From Fibrobacterota bacterium (GTDB lineage: Bacteria > Fibrobacterota > Fibrobacteria > UBA11236): a DNA stretch of 60,957 nucleotides. Made by a program: the position numbers and the translations under genes. Positions 7,924 to 16,450 of the stretch are shown here, piece after piece (the first letter of the stretch is position 1; every line of letters starts with the position of its first letter). A model generated the notes under the pieces. The model was given only the letters and a program-made list of their open reading frames with translations, ran no database searches and was not told where the DNA came from. The stretch is from the NCBI GenBank assembly GCA_028287465.1, contig JAQBPO010000011.1, positions 1 to 60,957 on the forward strand. The letters run 5' to 3'.

Positions 7924-10035
7924 GTGGCATCCATCAATTACGCAACCAGGGAAATCAGCTGCAAGATCGTGTATTACGGTCCCGGGCTGAGCGGGAAGAC
8001 GACCAACCTGCAGATCATCCACCGCAAGATCCCGGACAAGGACAAGAGCGAGATGGTATCGCTGGCGACGGAAACCGATCGCACCCTGTTCTTCGATTTC
8101 CTTCCTTTGGACCTGGGATCCATCAAGGGATTTTCCACAAAGTTCCAGCTCTATACGGTACCCGGCCAGGTCTATTACAATGCCACCCGCAAACTGGTGT
8201 TGCGCGGAGTGGACGGCGTCGTCTTCGTGGTGGATTCCCAAGTCGACAAGCTCCAGGAGAATCTGGAAAGCTTCGCCAACCTGCAGGAGAATCTGCGCGA
8301 GTACGGCCATTCGATCGAGAACATCCCGTTGGTCCTGCAATACAACAAGCGCGACCTTCCCAACGTGTACCCGATCGAGCAGCTGAACTCGCTCATCAAC
8401 AAATACAACCTGCCGCATTATGAGGCCGTGGCCGCCACCGGCGTAGGCGTATTCACCACCCTCAAGGCCATCGGCAAATCCGTCATCGACAAGTTCAACG
8501 CCAAGTACGCGGGCTTCCAGGGTACGCGCCGGCCTGCCCGTCCGGATGCGCCGGCCGCCGCCGCTCCCGCCCCGGCCGCTCCCAAGCCCGCGGCTCCGGT
8601 TTCCCAGCCCGGGTTCGCCCAGATGCCCCCCAAGCCCGCGGCCCAGCCCTTCGCCGGCGGATTCGGCACGCCCGCCATCCCGCCGCGTCCGGCGGATGGT
8701 TCGCGCGCGCCGCTCAATGTCCCTTCCTCGCCCGGATCCTTCGGCGGTCCCGCCCCTGGCGGACCCGCTTCCGGAGGCTTCGGAAACCCCGCCTCAGGCG
8801 GCTTCGGGGGCGCGCCGGGCAATCCTTTCGCGGGCAACGCCTCGGGACTGCCCAGTTCGGCGGGCTTTCCCGGCGGACCCCAGGCTCCCAATGCTCCCTC
8901 CCAACCCGCACCCATCACGGGACCGGCTCCCAGCGGCGGTTTTGGCGGCCCCGGTTCCGGTTTCGGCAGCCCTGCTCCAGGCGGCTTTGGTGCTCCGGCC
9001 GGCGGTTTCGGCAGCCCGGCTTCCCCTGGCTTCGGCGGTCCTCCCACCCCGCCCGCGGGTTTCGGGCAAGGCGCCCCCAATCCCTTCTCCGCTCCCGGAC
9101 AGGCTTCCGGCGCGCCCGCATTCGGTTCGCAACCCGGAGGCCCGGCCAAACCCGGATTCCCCGGGGCCAATCCCGGGTTTCCGGCAGGCGGCGCGACGCA
9201 AGGGGCCTTTCCTTTCCAGGCCAACAAACCGGGCTTCCCGCCAGCGGGTCCCGGAGCGGCCGCTCCGGGCGTCGGAGGCATTCCCCAGCAAGCCGGCAAT
9301 ATGGGGTTCAGCGCTCCTCCGGGCATACCCGTCTCACCCTTCGTGGATTCTTTCGCGGGCTCCAAGCCCGGTGCCTCACCGGCCGGCTCTTCACCGGCCG
9401 GCGCGCCGAATCCGCCCCAAGGCATTCCGGGCATGAACCCGCCCATGAACAATCCTTTCAGCGGAGGCACTCCTCCCGGCTTCGGCCAGAACAAACCGGG
9501 AATGCCCACAGGCGGCGGTTTCCCCGCGGCCTTTCCGGGCGCTGGCCCTTCCGGAAATCCTCCTGCGAACCCGTTGCAAGGCGGCTTTCCCGGACAAGGC
9601 TCCTCCGGGGGCCCGGCCGGCTTCGGTCAACCCGGCGGCTTCGGCGCCCCGCAGAATCCAATGGGCGGCGGTTTCGGCGGCCCGGCATCCCCGGGTTTCG
9701 GCACCCCTCCCGGCCAAGGTCCCGGTGCTTTCGGCACTCCACCCACCGGTTTCGGCGCGCCCAACAATCCCCCCCTTGGCGGTCAACCCGGCATGGGCCA
9801 GGGTTTCCAACCGCCTCCTGGAAAGGGCGGCCCGCCCTATCCCACCTTGTCTCCGCCCCAGCCCGACGAGCCGCCTCCCCAGGGACGCCAGATCGGCGGA
9901 CTCGTGGACAATAGCGGTATCGTCACCACCTACGAGGACATGGCCAAGGACGATTCGTTCAAGACCAAGAAGCTGCCCCATCCCAACGACAAGAAGAAGG
10001 GATTCTTCGACGGACTCTTCAAAAAAGAGAAATAG
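7924..10035 (+). CDS. mglA: MglA-type small GTPase with long FG/GF-rich tail
   Basis: Protein of 703 aa. Residues 1-200 are a nearly canonical MglA: P-loop YYGPGLSGKT, TETDRTLFFDFLPL switch I, TVPGQ in place of DxxGQ (normal for MglA) and QYNKRDLP as the base-recognition motif. MglA switches cell polarity and recruits motility machines in Myxococcus. Unusually, a disordered tail of about 450 residues follows, built of Gly, Pro, Phe and Ala with at least 18 FG dipeptides in GGFG, PGFG or SGFG contexts. It ends in about 50 conserved-looking residues with a basic amphipathic terminus (KKKGFFDGLFKKEK). Start is GTG at 7924 behind AAGGAA. Normal MglA is about 195 aa. Confidence 0.93.
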   Translation: MASINYATREISCKIVYYGPGLSGKTTNLQIIHRKIPDKDKSEMVSLATETDRTLFFDFLPLDLGSIKGFSTKFQLYTVPGQVYYNATRKLVLRGVDGVVFVVDSQVDKLQENLESFANLQENLREYGHSIENIPLVLQYNKRDLPNVYPIEQLNSLINKYNLPHYEAVAATGVGVFTTLKAIGKSVIDKFNAKYAGFQGTRRPARPDAPAAAAPAPAAPKPAAPVSQPGFAQMPPKPAAQPFAGGFGTPAIPPRPADGSRAPLNVPSSPGSFGGPAPGGPASGGFGNPASGGFGGAPGNPFAGNASGLPSSAGFPGGPQAPNAPSQPAPITGPAPSGGFGGPGSGFGSPAPGGFGAPAGGFGSPASPGFGGPPTPPAGFGQGAPNPFSAPGQASGAPAFGSQPGGPAKPGFPGANPGFPAGGATQGAFPFQANKPGFPPAGPGAAAPGVGGIPQQAGNMGFSAPPGIPVSPFVDSFAGSKPGASPAGSSPAGAPNPPQGIPGMNPPMNNPFSGGTPPGFGQNKPGMPTGGGFPAAFPGAGPSGNPPANPLQGGFPGQGSSGGPAGFGQPGGFGAPQNPMGGGFGGPASPGFGTPPGQGPGAFGTPPTGFGAPNNPPLGGQPGMGQGFQPPPGKGGPPYPTLSPPQPDEPPPQGRQIGGLVDNSGIVTTYEDMAKDDSFKTKKLPHPNDKKKGFFDGLFKKEK

Positions 10036-10036
10036 C

Positions 10037-10522
10037 ATGGGCGACTTCGTTCTGTACAAGGAAGACATCGATCGGATCAACAAGATCCTTTCGCATCTGA
10101 TCACCGAGTCCGCCTCGGCGTACGTATTGCTCATCAACAAGGACGGCAACCTCATCTCCCAGGTGGGGTTCAGCCCCAACATCAATGTCACCAGCCTTGC
10201 GGCCCTGGCGGCCGGCAGCTTCGCCTCCACCAAGGCCATCGCGACCTTGATCGGGGAGACCGAATTCTCGGTCATGTTCCATCAGGGGGACAACCAGAAC
10301 ATCCACATCTCCCTCGTGGATGAGGACGTGATCATGGTTCTGATCTTCGATGACCGCACCAACCTCGGCCTCGTGAAGATGATCGCGAACCAGGCCAAGT
10401 CCAAGCTCGGCACGGTGCTGAACGACGTGAGGAACAACGGCATCCCGGACGTGATGCCGGACGTGGTGGGCGACGCCCAGGTCCAGGATCGCCTGGACAT
10501 GCTGTTCCCCGGCGACAAATAA
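10037..10522 (+). CDS. MglB-like Roadblock/LC7 protein
   Basis: Protein of 161 aa. Residues about 8-125 match MglB: LITESASAYVLLINKDGNLI, then VTSLAALAAGSFASTKAIA, and a final strand and helix with VIMVLIFDDRTNLGLVKM. MglB is the GAP of MglA and marks the opposite pole in Myxococcus. The C-terminal extension DVMPDVVGDAQVQDRLDMLF is short and acidic. The gene begins one base after the stop of the GTPase gene, so the two are translated together, and it is the last gene of the operon. Confidence 0.88.
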   Translation: MGDFVLYKEDIDRINKILSHLITESASAYVLLINKDGNLISQVGFSPNINVTSLAALAAGSFASTKAIATLIGETEFSVMFHQGDNQNIHISLVDEDVIMVLIFDDRTNLGLVKMIANQAKSKLGTVLNDVRNNGIPDVMPDVVGDAQVQDRLDMLFPGDK

Positions 10523-10681
10523 CCGACGCGCCCGGCATACGGGCCCGACCACGAATACTCCCCCGTCGACCCCCCGGTAACCAAAGGGAAATCCACCATC
10601 CATGGGCGTTTTGACGCCTGCCCGGCACCCCATGTCAATTCGGTTGCCAGCATCGCCATACGGGTTTCGGGATCCCGTTTT

Positions 10682-10690
10682 TGTTATAAT
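10682..10690 (+). promoter_or_regulatory. Extended -10 promoter of tldD
   Basis: TG-T-TATAAT (10682-10690) is a perfect extended -10 element. No good -35 sits 17 nt upstream. It would give a leader of about 20 nt for the tldD start at 10718. The 195-bp gap after the MglB-like gene thus holds a new promoter. Confidence 0.5.
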
Positions 10691-10717
10691 TCATCATAAT
10701 ACCCCCGGGAAAAATCC

Positions 10718-12103
10718 ATGGATAAAATCAAGGCTGAACGCATCATCCAAGCCGGCCTGGACCGCAAGGCCGACTTCGTGGAAATCTTCGAGGAGGAGAC
10801 CCGAAACGCATCGGTTTCCTTCCGGGACCGCAAGGTCGAATCGGCCACGGCCGGCACCGATTACGGGATGGGCATCCGTCTCGTCTACGGCACCGAGGTC
10901 CTCTACGCCCATACCAGCAACGACGACGAATCCCATATCATCAAGCTGATCGACAACCTGGCGCGGAGCCGGGGCATCATCCTGAGCCGTTCTTCGGAGC
11001 CCACGGTGAAACTGGTCGGCAAGATCTTCGAGAATCGCCACAAGATCACCAAGGATCCCAGGGAGATCGGGCAGGAAAAGAAGCTCGACCTCATCAAGCT
11101 GGCCGATCACGTGGCCAGGGCCTATTCCGACAAGATCATCCAGGTGAATTCCCGCGCCGGGGATGTCGTTTCCAACGTGGTCATCTGCAATAGCGAAGGG
11201 CTCTGGACCGAGGATACCCGCACGCGCTCGCGCTTCACGGTAAACGTGACGGCGGAATCCGGCGGCGAGATCTTCACCGCCAGCGAGGCGCCCGGGACCC
11301 ATCGCGGTTTCGAATTCTTCGAGAGCCTGGACATCGCCCATTACGCCAAGATGGCTTCGGAACGCGCGGTCCTGATGCTGGGCGCCGGCTACGTCAAGGG
11401 CGGCAAGATGCCCGTGGTGATGGGCAATGGCTTCGGCGGCGTGATCTTCCACGAGGCTTGCGGCCATCTGCTCGAGACCGAGGCGGTAAGGCGCAAGGCC
11501 ACGCCCTTCGCCGGCAAGATCGGCGAACTCATCGCCCATCCGTCCGTCACCGCCATCGACGACGGGACCATCCAGAACGCCTGGGGCTCCCAGAACATCG
11601 ACGATGAGGGCAACCCGGTCCAGAAGACCACGCTCATCAAGGACGGCAAGCTGCAGGCCTACATGTCCGATCGCGTGGGAGGCAAGGAAACCGGGAACGG
11701 CATCACGGGAAGCTCGCGCCGCGAATCCTACCAGTACGCTCCCGTCTCGCGCATGCGCAACACCTACATCGACCGCGGCTCCTCGACCGTGGGGGCCATG
11801 ATCAACAGCATCGATCACGGCATCTACGCCAAGAAGATGGGCGGGGGCTCGGTCAATCCCGCCACCGGCGAATTCAACTTCGCGGTGGAGGAGGCGTACA
11901 TCATCAAGAACGGCCAGATCGGCGAGCCGGTCCGCGGCGCGACCCTCATCGGCAAGGGCCCTGAGATCCTGCCCATGATTTCCATGGTCGGCGACGACCT
12001 GGAGATGGCGGCCGGCATGTGCGGCGCCGCTTCGGGCTCGATACCGGTCATGGTGGGCCAACCGACCATCAAGGTCGACAATATCCTGGTGGGGGGACGA
12101 TGA
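10718..12103 (+). CDS. tldD: TldD metalloprotease subunit
   Basis: Protein of 461 aa, the size of TldD. The HEACGHLLETE motif at about residues 245-255 is the HExxxH zinc site of TldD. With TldE/PmbA it forms a heterodimeric cytosolic metallopeptidase that degrades unfolded peptides and in some species trims microcin or PQQ-type precursors. The partner gene follows with a 4-nt ATGA overlap. No RiPP precursor is visible nearby, so a general peptide-processing role is likely. Start ATG lies after GGGAAAAA. Confidence 0.95.
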   Translation: MDKIKAERIIQAGLDRKADFVEIFEEETRNASVSFRDRKVESATAGTDYGMGIRLVYGTEVLYAHTSNDDESHIIKLIDNLARSRGIILSRSSEPTVKLVGKIFENRHKITKDPREIGQEKKLDLIKLADHVARAYSDKIIQVNSRAGDVVSNVVICNSEGLWTEDTRTRSRFTVNVTAESGGEIFTASEAPGTHRGFEFFESLDIAHYAKMASERAVLMLGAGYVKGGKMPVVMGNGFGGVIFHEACGHLLETEAVRRKATPFAGKIGELIAHPSVTAIDDGTIQNAWGSQNIDDEGNPVQKTTLIKDGKLQAYMSDRVGGKETGNGITGSSRRESYQYAPVSRMRNTYIDRGSSTVGAMINSIDHGIYAKKMGGGSVNPATGEFNFAVEEAYIIKNGQIGEPVRGATLIGKGPEILPMISMVGDDLEMAAGMCGAASGSIPVMVGQPTIKVDNILVGGR

Positions 12104-13446
12104 GCTCCGAATCCCTCAATCCCAATGACGCCATCGATTACATGTGCGCGGAAGCGCGCCGCCTGGGCTCGGACATGTTCGACGCCGTGGCCGGGGAATC
12201 CGAGAGCATGGGCCTGGAGCTTTTCGAAGGCAAGGTCAAGAGCACCGAGATCTCCAACTCCCGCGGCATAGGCATCCGCCTCTTCAAGGACAAGCGCCCC
12301 GGGTTCGCCTTCACCGAGAAGATGTCCCGCGAGGCCATCTCCCAGACGGTCAAGGACGCCATCAGCCATACCCTCCTCACCGATGAAGTGGACATGGAAC
12401 TGCCCTTCGCGGTGGAACTCCCCGCCATCGATCTCAAGTCTTTCAATCCGGAGCTGGAAGATGTGAGCCTCGATCGGATGAAAGCCCTGGGCCTGGAGCT
12501 CGAAGCCATCGCCCGCCAGGCGGACAAGCGCATCGACAATATCCCTTACCTGGGCGCGAGCCGCTCGTCGGGCATGTCCATGGTGCGGAACTCCAACGGC
12601 GTGGCCTACTCGTCCCGTTCCAACGTCATCAGCGCCGGCATCGGCGTGGTGGCCAAGGAAGGCGAGAACAAGAAGATGGGCGTGTATTCCAACGGCGGCC
12701 GCAGCTTCAATTTCGATCCGAAATTCATGTCCGGCAAGGCGGTGGAACGCGCGGTCGAACTCCTCGGCGCGGAGTCCATCCCCAGCGGGAGCTATCCCGT
12801 GGTCTTCTCCAACCGGGTCAGCACCTCCATCATGTCCATGTTCGGCTCGCCCTATTTCGCCGAGGCGGTCCAGAAGGGCCAGTCCCGCCTGGCGGGTAAG
12901 ATCGGCCAGCAGATCGCCGTGCCCTTCCTCAACGTCACCAGCAGCCCCCATACGCCGGGCATGCCGGGCTCCCACCTTTTCGACGGGGAAGGCGTGGTGA
13001 CGGCGAAGCTGGAAGTGATTAAGGACGGCGTGCTCCAATCCTACCTGTACAACCTGGAGTCGGCCAAGAAGGCCGGAGTGAAGCCCACGGGCAACGGGTC
13101 GCGCGGCTATTCGGGCAAGGCCGGCACCGGCTTCTCCAACTTCATCGTGGACAAGGGCGACAAGACCGTGGAGGAACTCCTCGCGGCGTACCCGCAATGC
13201 CTCTACGTGACCAAGCTCGAAGGCGGGTCGGGATGTTCGGCCATCTCCGGCGAGATCTCCATCGGCGCGCAGGGCTTCTGGTATGAACAGGGCAAGCGCA
13301 TCAAGCCGGTCGACAAGATCACCCTCAATTCCAACTACTTCGAGCTGCTGATGGCCATCCGGGGTTTCTCGGGCGAATATTCCGATTCCTTCTCCTCGGT
13401 GAAGGTCCCGGACATGCTCGTGGAATCCATGCACGTGGCCGGCTAG
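12100..13446 (+). CDS. pmbA: TldE/PmbA subunit of TldD protease
   Basis: Protein of 448 aa, homologous to TldD but without the zinc HExxxH motif, as expected for TldE/PmbA. Diagnostic stretches are FEGKVKSTEISNSRGIGIRL near the N-terminus and VYSNGGRSFNFDPKFMSGKA in the middle. It provides the substrate tunnel of the heterodimer. ATG at 12100 overlaps the tldD stop and is preceded by GGGGGG, so the two are coupled. It is followed 8 nt later by an ABC transporter gene. Confidence 0.93.
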   Translation: MSSESLNPNDAIDYMCAEARRLGSDMFDAVAGESESMGLELFEGKVKSTEISNSRGIGIRLFKDKRPGFAFTEKMSREAISQTVKDAISHTLLTDEVDMELPFAVELPAIDLKSFNPELEDVSLDRMKALGLELEAIARQADKRIDNIPYLGASRSSGMSMVRNSNGVAYSSRSNVISAGIGVVAKEGENKKMGVYSNGGRSFNFDPKFMSGKAVERAVELLGAESIPSGSYPVVFSNRVSTSIMSMFGSPYFAEAVQKGQSRLAGKIGQQIAVPFLNVTSSPHTPGMPGSHLFDGEGVVTAKLEVIKDGVLQSYLYNLESAKKAGVKPTGNGSRGYSGKAGTGFSNFIVDKGDKTVEELLAAYPQCLYVTKLEGGSGCSAISGEISIGAQGFWYEQGKRIKPVDKITLNSNYFELLMAIRGFSGEYSDSFSSVKVPDMLVESMHVAG

Positions 13447-13454
13447 GCGCGTCC

Positions 13455-14462
13455 TTGTCCGGCGTGATCTCGGCCCGCGGCCTGCGGGTGGAATTCCGTT
13501 CCAAGGGCTCCCCCGTGGAGGCGCTGCGCGGAGTGGATTTCGAACTCCCCAAAGGTTCCCTCTACGTTCTGCTCGGCCCCAACGGCGCGGGCAAGACCAC
13601 CCTGATGCGTTGCATCACCGGCCTGGTGCGGCCCACCGGCGGGTCCATTTCCGTTTTCGGCGGCGAGGACGGCGGTTCGCGCGCGCGCCTGGCGCGGCTC
13701 GGCGTCCTGATCGAGAATCCCGGGGCCTACGGCCGCATGAATACGCGCGAGTACCTCGCCTTCTTCGGATCCTTCTTCGCCATCCCGGACCTGGACGCCC
13801 GCATCCGCGCGGTGTGCGGGGAAATGGGCTTAGAGCTCTCGCCCAAGCCCGTGGCCAAGCTGTCCCAGGGCAACCGCCAGAAACTGCAGCTCGCGCGCAG
13901 CATCCTGCACCGCCCCGAACTCCTGCTCTGGGATGAACCCACCGACCATCTCGATCCGGCCTCCCAGCAATACGTGCTGGCGTACCTCCGGAGTTACCTG
14001 GCCGAATCCGGCGCCACCGCCCTGGTGGCCACCCATCGCCTGGAGCAGATGGAGGCCGTGGCCAGCCATTTCGGGTTCCTCGCGCGCGGTAAGCTGCTGG
14101 CCTCGGGCGGCCGGAACGAAATCCTGGAAGCGGTCCAGGCCGGCGAAGGCGCCGGAACGGACGGGACCGGGACGGAACGGGCCCGCCTGGGGTTTTCCAG
14201 GCCGATGGAGCCGGACGAGCTTGCCTGGCTGCGCGGGGCGCCTACCGCCGGCAACGGGGCCGGTTCCCCTTTGCCCGGTTCCCCGATCCGGATCGAACCC
14301 GTTACGGGCGAAGAGGCGATGCTGGAGGTCAGCGCCCCGGACCTGCGCCGCCGCATGCCGGAGCTGATCAAGGCCCTGGTGGAACGGGGCCTGCCCCTGG
14401 CCTCCGCGGAGCCGCGCCGCGCCACCCTTGCCGAGGCCTACCAGCGCCTGGTGGGAGCCTGA
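13455..14462 (+). CDS. ABC transporter ATP-binding protein
   Basis: ATPase subunit of 335 aa, of the NatA/CcmA-like exporter type that works with ABC-2 permeases. Walker A is GPNGAGKTT, the signature is LSQGNRQK (a variant of LSGGQ) and Walker B is LLLWDEPTDHLDP. The last 100 residues form the substrate- or regulation-associated tail common in this group. Start is TTG at 13455; GTG at 13464 is possible. It is adjacent to its permease with no gap. Substrate unknown. Confidence 0.92.
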   Translation: MSGVISARGLRVEFRSKGSPVEALRGVDFELPKGSLYVLLGPNGAGKTTLMRCITGLVRPTGGSISVFGGEDGGSRARLARLGVLIENPGAYGRMNTREYLAFFGSFFAIPDLDARIRAVCGEMGLELSPKPVAKLSQGNRQKLQLARSILHRPELLLWDEPTDHLDPASQQYVLAYLRSYLAESGATALVATHRLEQMEAVASHFGFLARGKLLASGGRNEILEAVQAGEGAGTDGTGTERARLGFSRPMEPDELAWLRGAPTAGNGAGSPLPGSPIRIEPVTGEEAMLEVSAPDLRRRMPELIKALVERGLPLASAEPRRATLAEAYQRLVGA

Positions 14463-15158
14463 ATGCAAGGTCCGTTCATGCAAACCCTTAAAATCGCCCG
14501 CCATGAATGGCGCCTCATCTTCAAGGAGCCGCGCTTCCTGCTGCCCTTCCTGATCACGCCCGTCCTCCTGATGGGACTGCAGGCTTTCACGGTCTTTTTC
14601 CAGCCCTTGGGCTCCGTCGCGGAAACCCTCCAGTTGGCGCGCTCCCTGCTGCTGATGCTGTCGGTGCTGGCTCCCAGCGCGGCCGTCCCCTTGGGCGCGG
14701 ACAGCTTCGCCGGGGAAAAGGAACGCAATACCCTGGAGATCCTCATGTGCCTGCCGGTGGAAATGGGCTCCCTCTTCTGGGGAAAGGTTCTGGGGATCTA
14801 TCCCGTGCCGGTCCTGGTCGGGTGGCTGGGGCAAGGCGCGATGACCTCGATGCTTTTGTCGAAGGGATATTGGATGCCGGGTTTCGGCGTCGACGTGGCC
14901 AAGGCCATGCTCTTGACGCCGGTACTGGGCCTGTTCCTGTGCGCGGTCGCCACCCTGTTATCCCTCATCTCGGAATCCGTGCGGAGCGCGGCGCAGCTGA
15001 CCAGCCTGGTCATGCTGGGGATCTTCTTCTCGGTGACGTCCTTCTCCACGTCGTTCTTCCATTCGGATACGGTCTACCTGGCCTTCACCGGGGTCCTTTT
15101 GACGGCGTCCCTGGGATGTTTCCTGGCGGCCCGGAGGCGGTTTCCGCGGCTGGCCTGA
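14463..15158 (+). CDS. ABC-2 type permease
   Basis: Membrane protein of 231 aa with about six hydrophobic helices. It carries the typical ABC-2/NatB feature GADSFAGEKERNTLEILM (a conserved E..R.TLE coupling motif) after the second helix. It forms the membrane part of an exporter with the ATPase directly upstream. Start ATG immediately after the upstream stop; a second ATG at codon 6 is possible. Substrate not predictable. Confidence 0.88.
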   Translation: MQGPFMQTLKIARHEWRLIFKEPRFLLPFLITPVLLMGLQAFTVFFQPLGSVAETLQLARSLLLMLSVLAPSAAVPLGADSFAGEKERNTLEILMCLPVEMGSLFWGKVLGIYPVPVLVGWLGQGAMTSMLLSKGYWMPGFGVDVAKAMLLTPVLGLFLCAVATLLSLISESVRSAAQLTSLVMLGIFFSVTSFSTSFFHSDTVYLAFTGVLLTASLGCFLAARRRFPRLA

Positions 15159-15263
15159 TCCCTTACCGTCCGATATCCCACCGGATATCCCACAGGGTCG
15201 TTGGCCGGAAAGGCGGCAGCGCAACGCCGCCAAGGTTATATTAGGATCCAGAACGGAGAACGC

Positions 15264-15791
15264 ATGGAAAACGGGATGATGGCCGGAAAAAGCGCGCGCG
15301 GGGCCCTAGCCTTCCGCCTGACCCTGGGATTCTGCCTTGGCCTGGCCGTGCTCGCCGAGGCCCAACCCGCGGGCGCTCCGCCCCAGGACCCCGCCCTCCT
15401 GAACAGCCTGGACTCCCTGAAACGCGTGATTACCAGGCGCATCCTGAGCGACGGGGAGAAGAAGGAAATCCGGTCCTGTGATCGGGAAAAGTCCCTGTTC
15501 CTCAAGGAATGCCGGGGCTCCGACTCCGCCTATGCCCAGGTCGACAGGCAGATCAGCGAGGCCAAGCTGCGCGGGGCCGATCCCAACGATCCGGCTGTCG
15601 CCTCCCTGATGGAGCGGAAATTCAGCTATGAGAAGTCCTGCGACGATCGCTATACGGCCACCCCGCGCGGCAAGCAATGCCTGGCGGGGGAGGGCAAGCG
15701 GCGGGTCGCCCTGGAAAAGGCCCTGAAGAAGGACAAGCAATACCAGGCCCTTCTCAAAAAGACCGAGGCCATGGGGCCCAAGCCCATATAG
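15264..15791 (+). CDS. Small secreted Cys-containing protein of unknown function
   Basis: Protein of 175 aa with a signal peptide ending at AEAQPAG. The mature part is helical and charged with four cysteines (RSCDREKS, KECRGSDS, KSCDDRYT, KQCLAGEG) that could form disulfides in the periplasm. I do not recognise the family. ATG at 15264 is supported by GGAG 7 nt upstream; a TATATT box at 15237-15242 may be its -10. It stands between the ABC genes and rnpB. Confidence 0.7.
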   Translation: MENGMMAGKSARGALAFRLTLGFCLGLAVLAEAQPAGAPPQDPALLNSLDSLKRVITRRILSDGEKKEIRSCDREKSLFLKECRGSDSAYAQVDRQISEAKLRGADPNDPAVASLMERKFSYEKSCDDRYTATPRGKQCLAGEGKRRVALEKALKKDKQYQALLKKTEAMGPKPI

Positions 15792-15861
15792 TCGGCCTCC
15801 CCGGCGCTCCCGGGACCATGGGGGAGCGCGACTCTTATTAGATTGAACCCCGCGAACCTGC

Positions 15862-16335
15862 GGGAAGTGGGTTGGATGGTCGCTGGAAGCAATCGGCTCG
15901 CGCCGGTCGCTTCTGGAGGAAAGTCCGGGCACCATAGGACAGGATGCTGGCTAACGGCCAGACCCGGGAACGGGATGGAAAGTGCCACAGAAAATATACC
16001 GCCCTCGAAGGGGAGACTTTTCGGTGGAGTCCGCGTAAGCGGACTCCAAGGAATGGCCGCAAGGCCATTCCCGGGTAAGGGTGAAATGGCGAGGTAAGAG
16101 CTCACCGCATTCCTGGCGACAGGGATGGCAGGGCAAACCCCATCCGGTGCAAGACCAAATAGGATGGCCAGACCGCCGCGCGAAAGCGCGGGCAGGTCCA
16201 GGAGCGGTCCGCTCCTGCGGTCATCGGGTAGGTCGCTCGAGGCGGCGGGTAACCGCCGTCCCAGATGGATGACCATCCCAGGCGTTCGGCTTGCCGAACG
16301 CATGAGACAGAACCCGGCTTACAGACCCACTTCCC
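15862..16335 (+). ncRNA. rnpB: RNase P RNA, bacterial type A
   Basis: Catalytic RNA of RNase P, which trims 5' leaders from tRNA precursors. The conserved GAGGAAAGTCCGGGC is at 15916-15930, GGTGCAAGACCAAATAGG (P15/L15 region) near 16148, the AGATGGATGACCATCC block near 16263, and the conserved 3' part ACAGAACCCGGCTTACAGAC at 16307-16326. The ends are fixed by a perfect 11-bp P1 helix: GGGAAGTGGGT (15862-15872) with ACCCACTTCCC (16325-16335). At about 474 nt it is longer than the usual 350-400, with several extended GC-rich hairpins. A TATTAG box at 15836-15841 may be its -10. Confidence 0.96.
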
Positions 16336-16450
16336 CTTATTACGTCCCTCCGCCTGGTAGGCCATTACTGCGGAAAGAGCGACCGATCGCGAGGCGGGCG
16401 GGTTCCCTGAAAGGCCCTTGGCCTGTTGACTTCCAAGGGAAGGTTGTATC

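Noticed and set aside
8418-9509. Minus-strand Gly/Pro-rich reading in the MglA tail
   Set aside because: It is the complement of the repetitive FG tail; low complexity yields open frames on both strands.
15838-16303. Short proteins on both strands around 15.8-16.3 kb
   Set aside because: The region is RNase P RNA; frames there are incidental.
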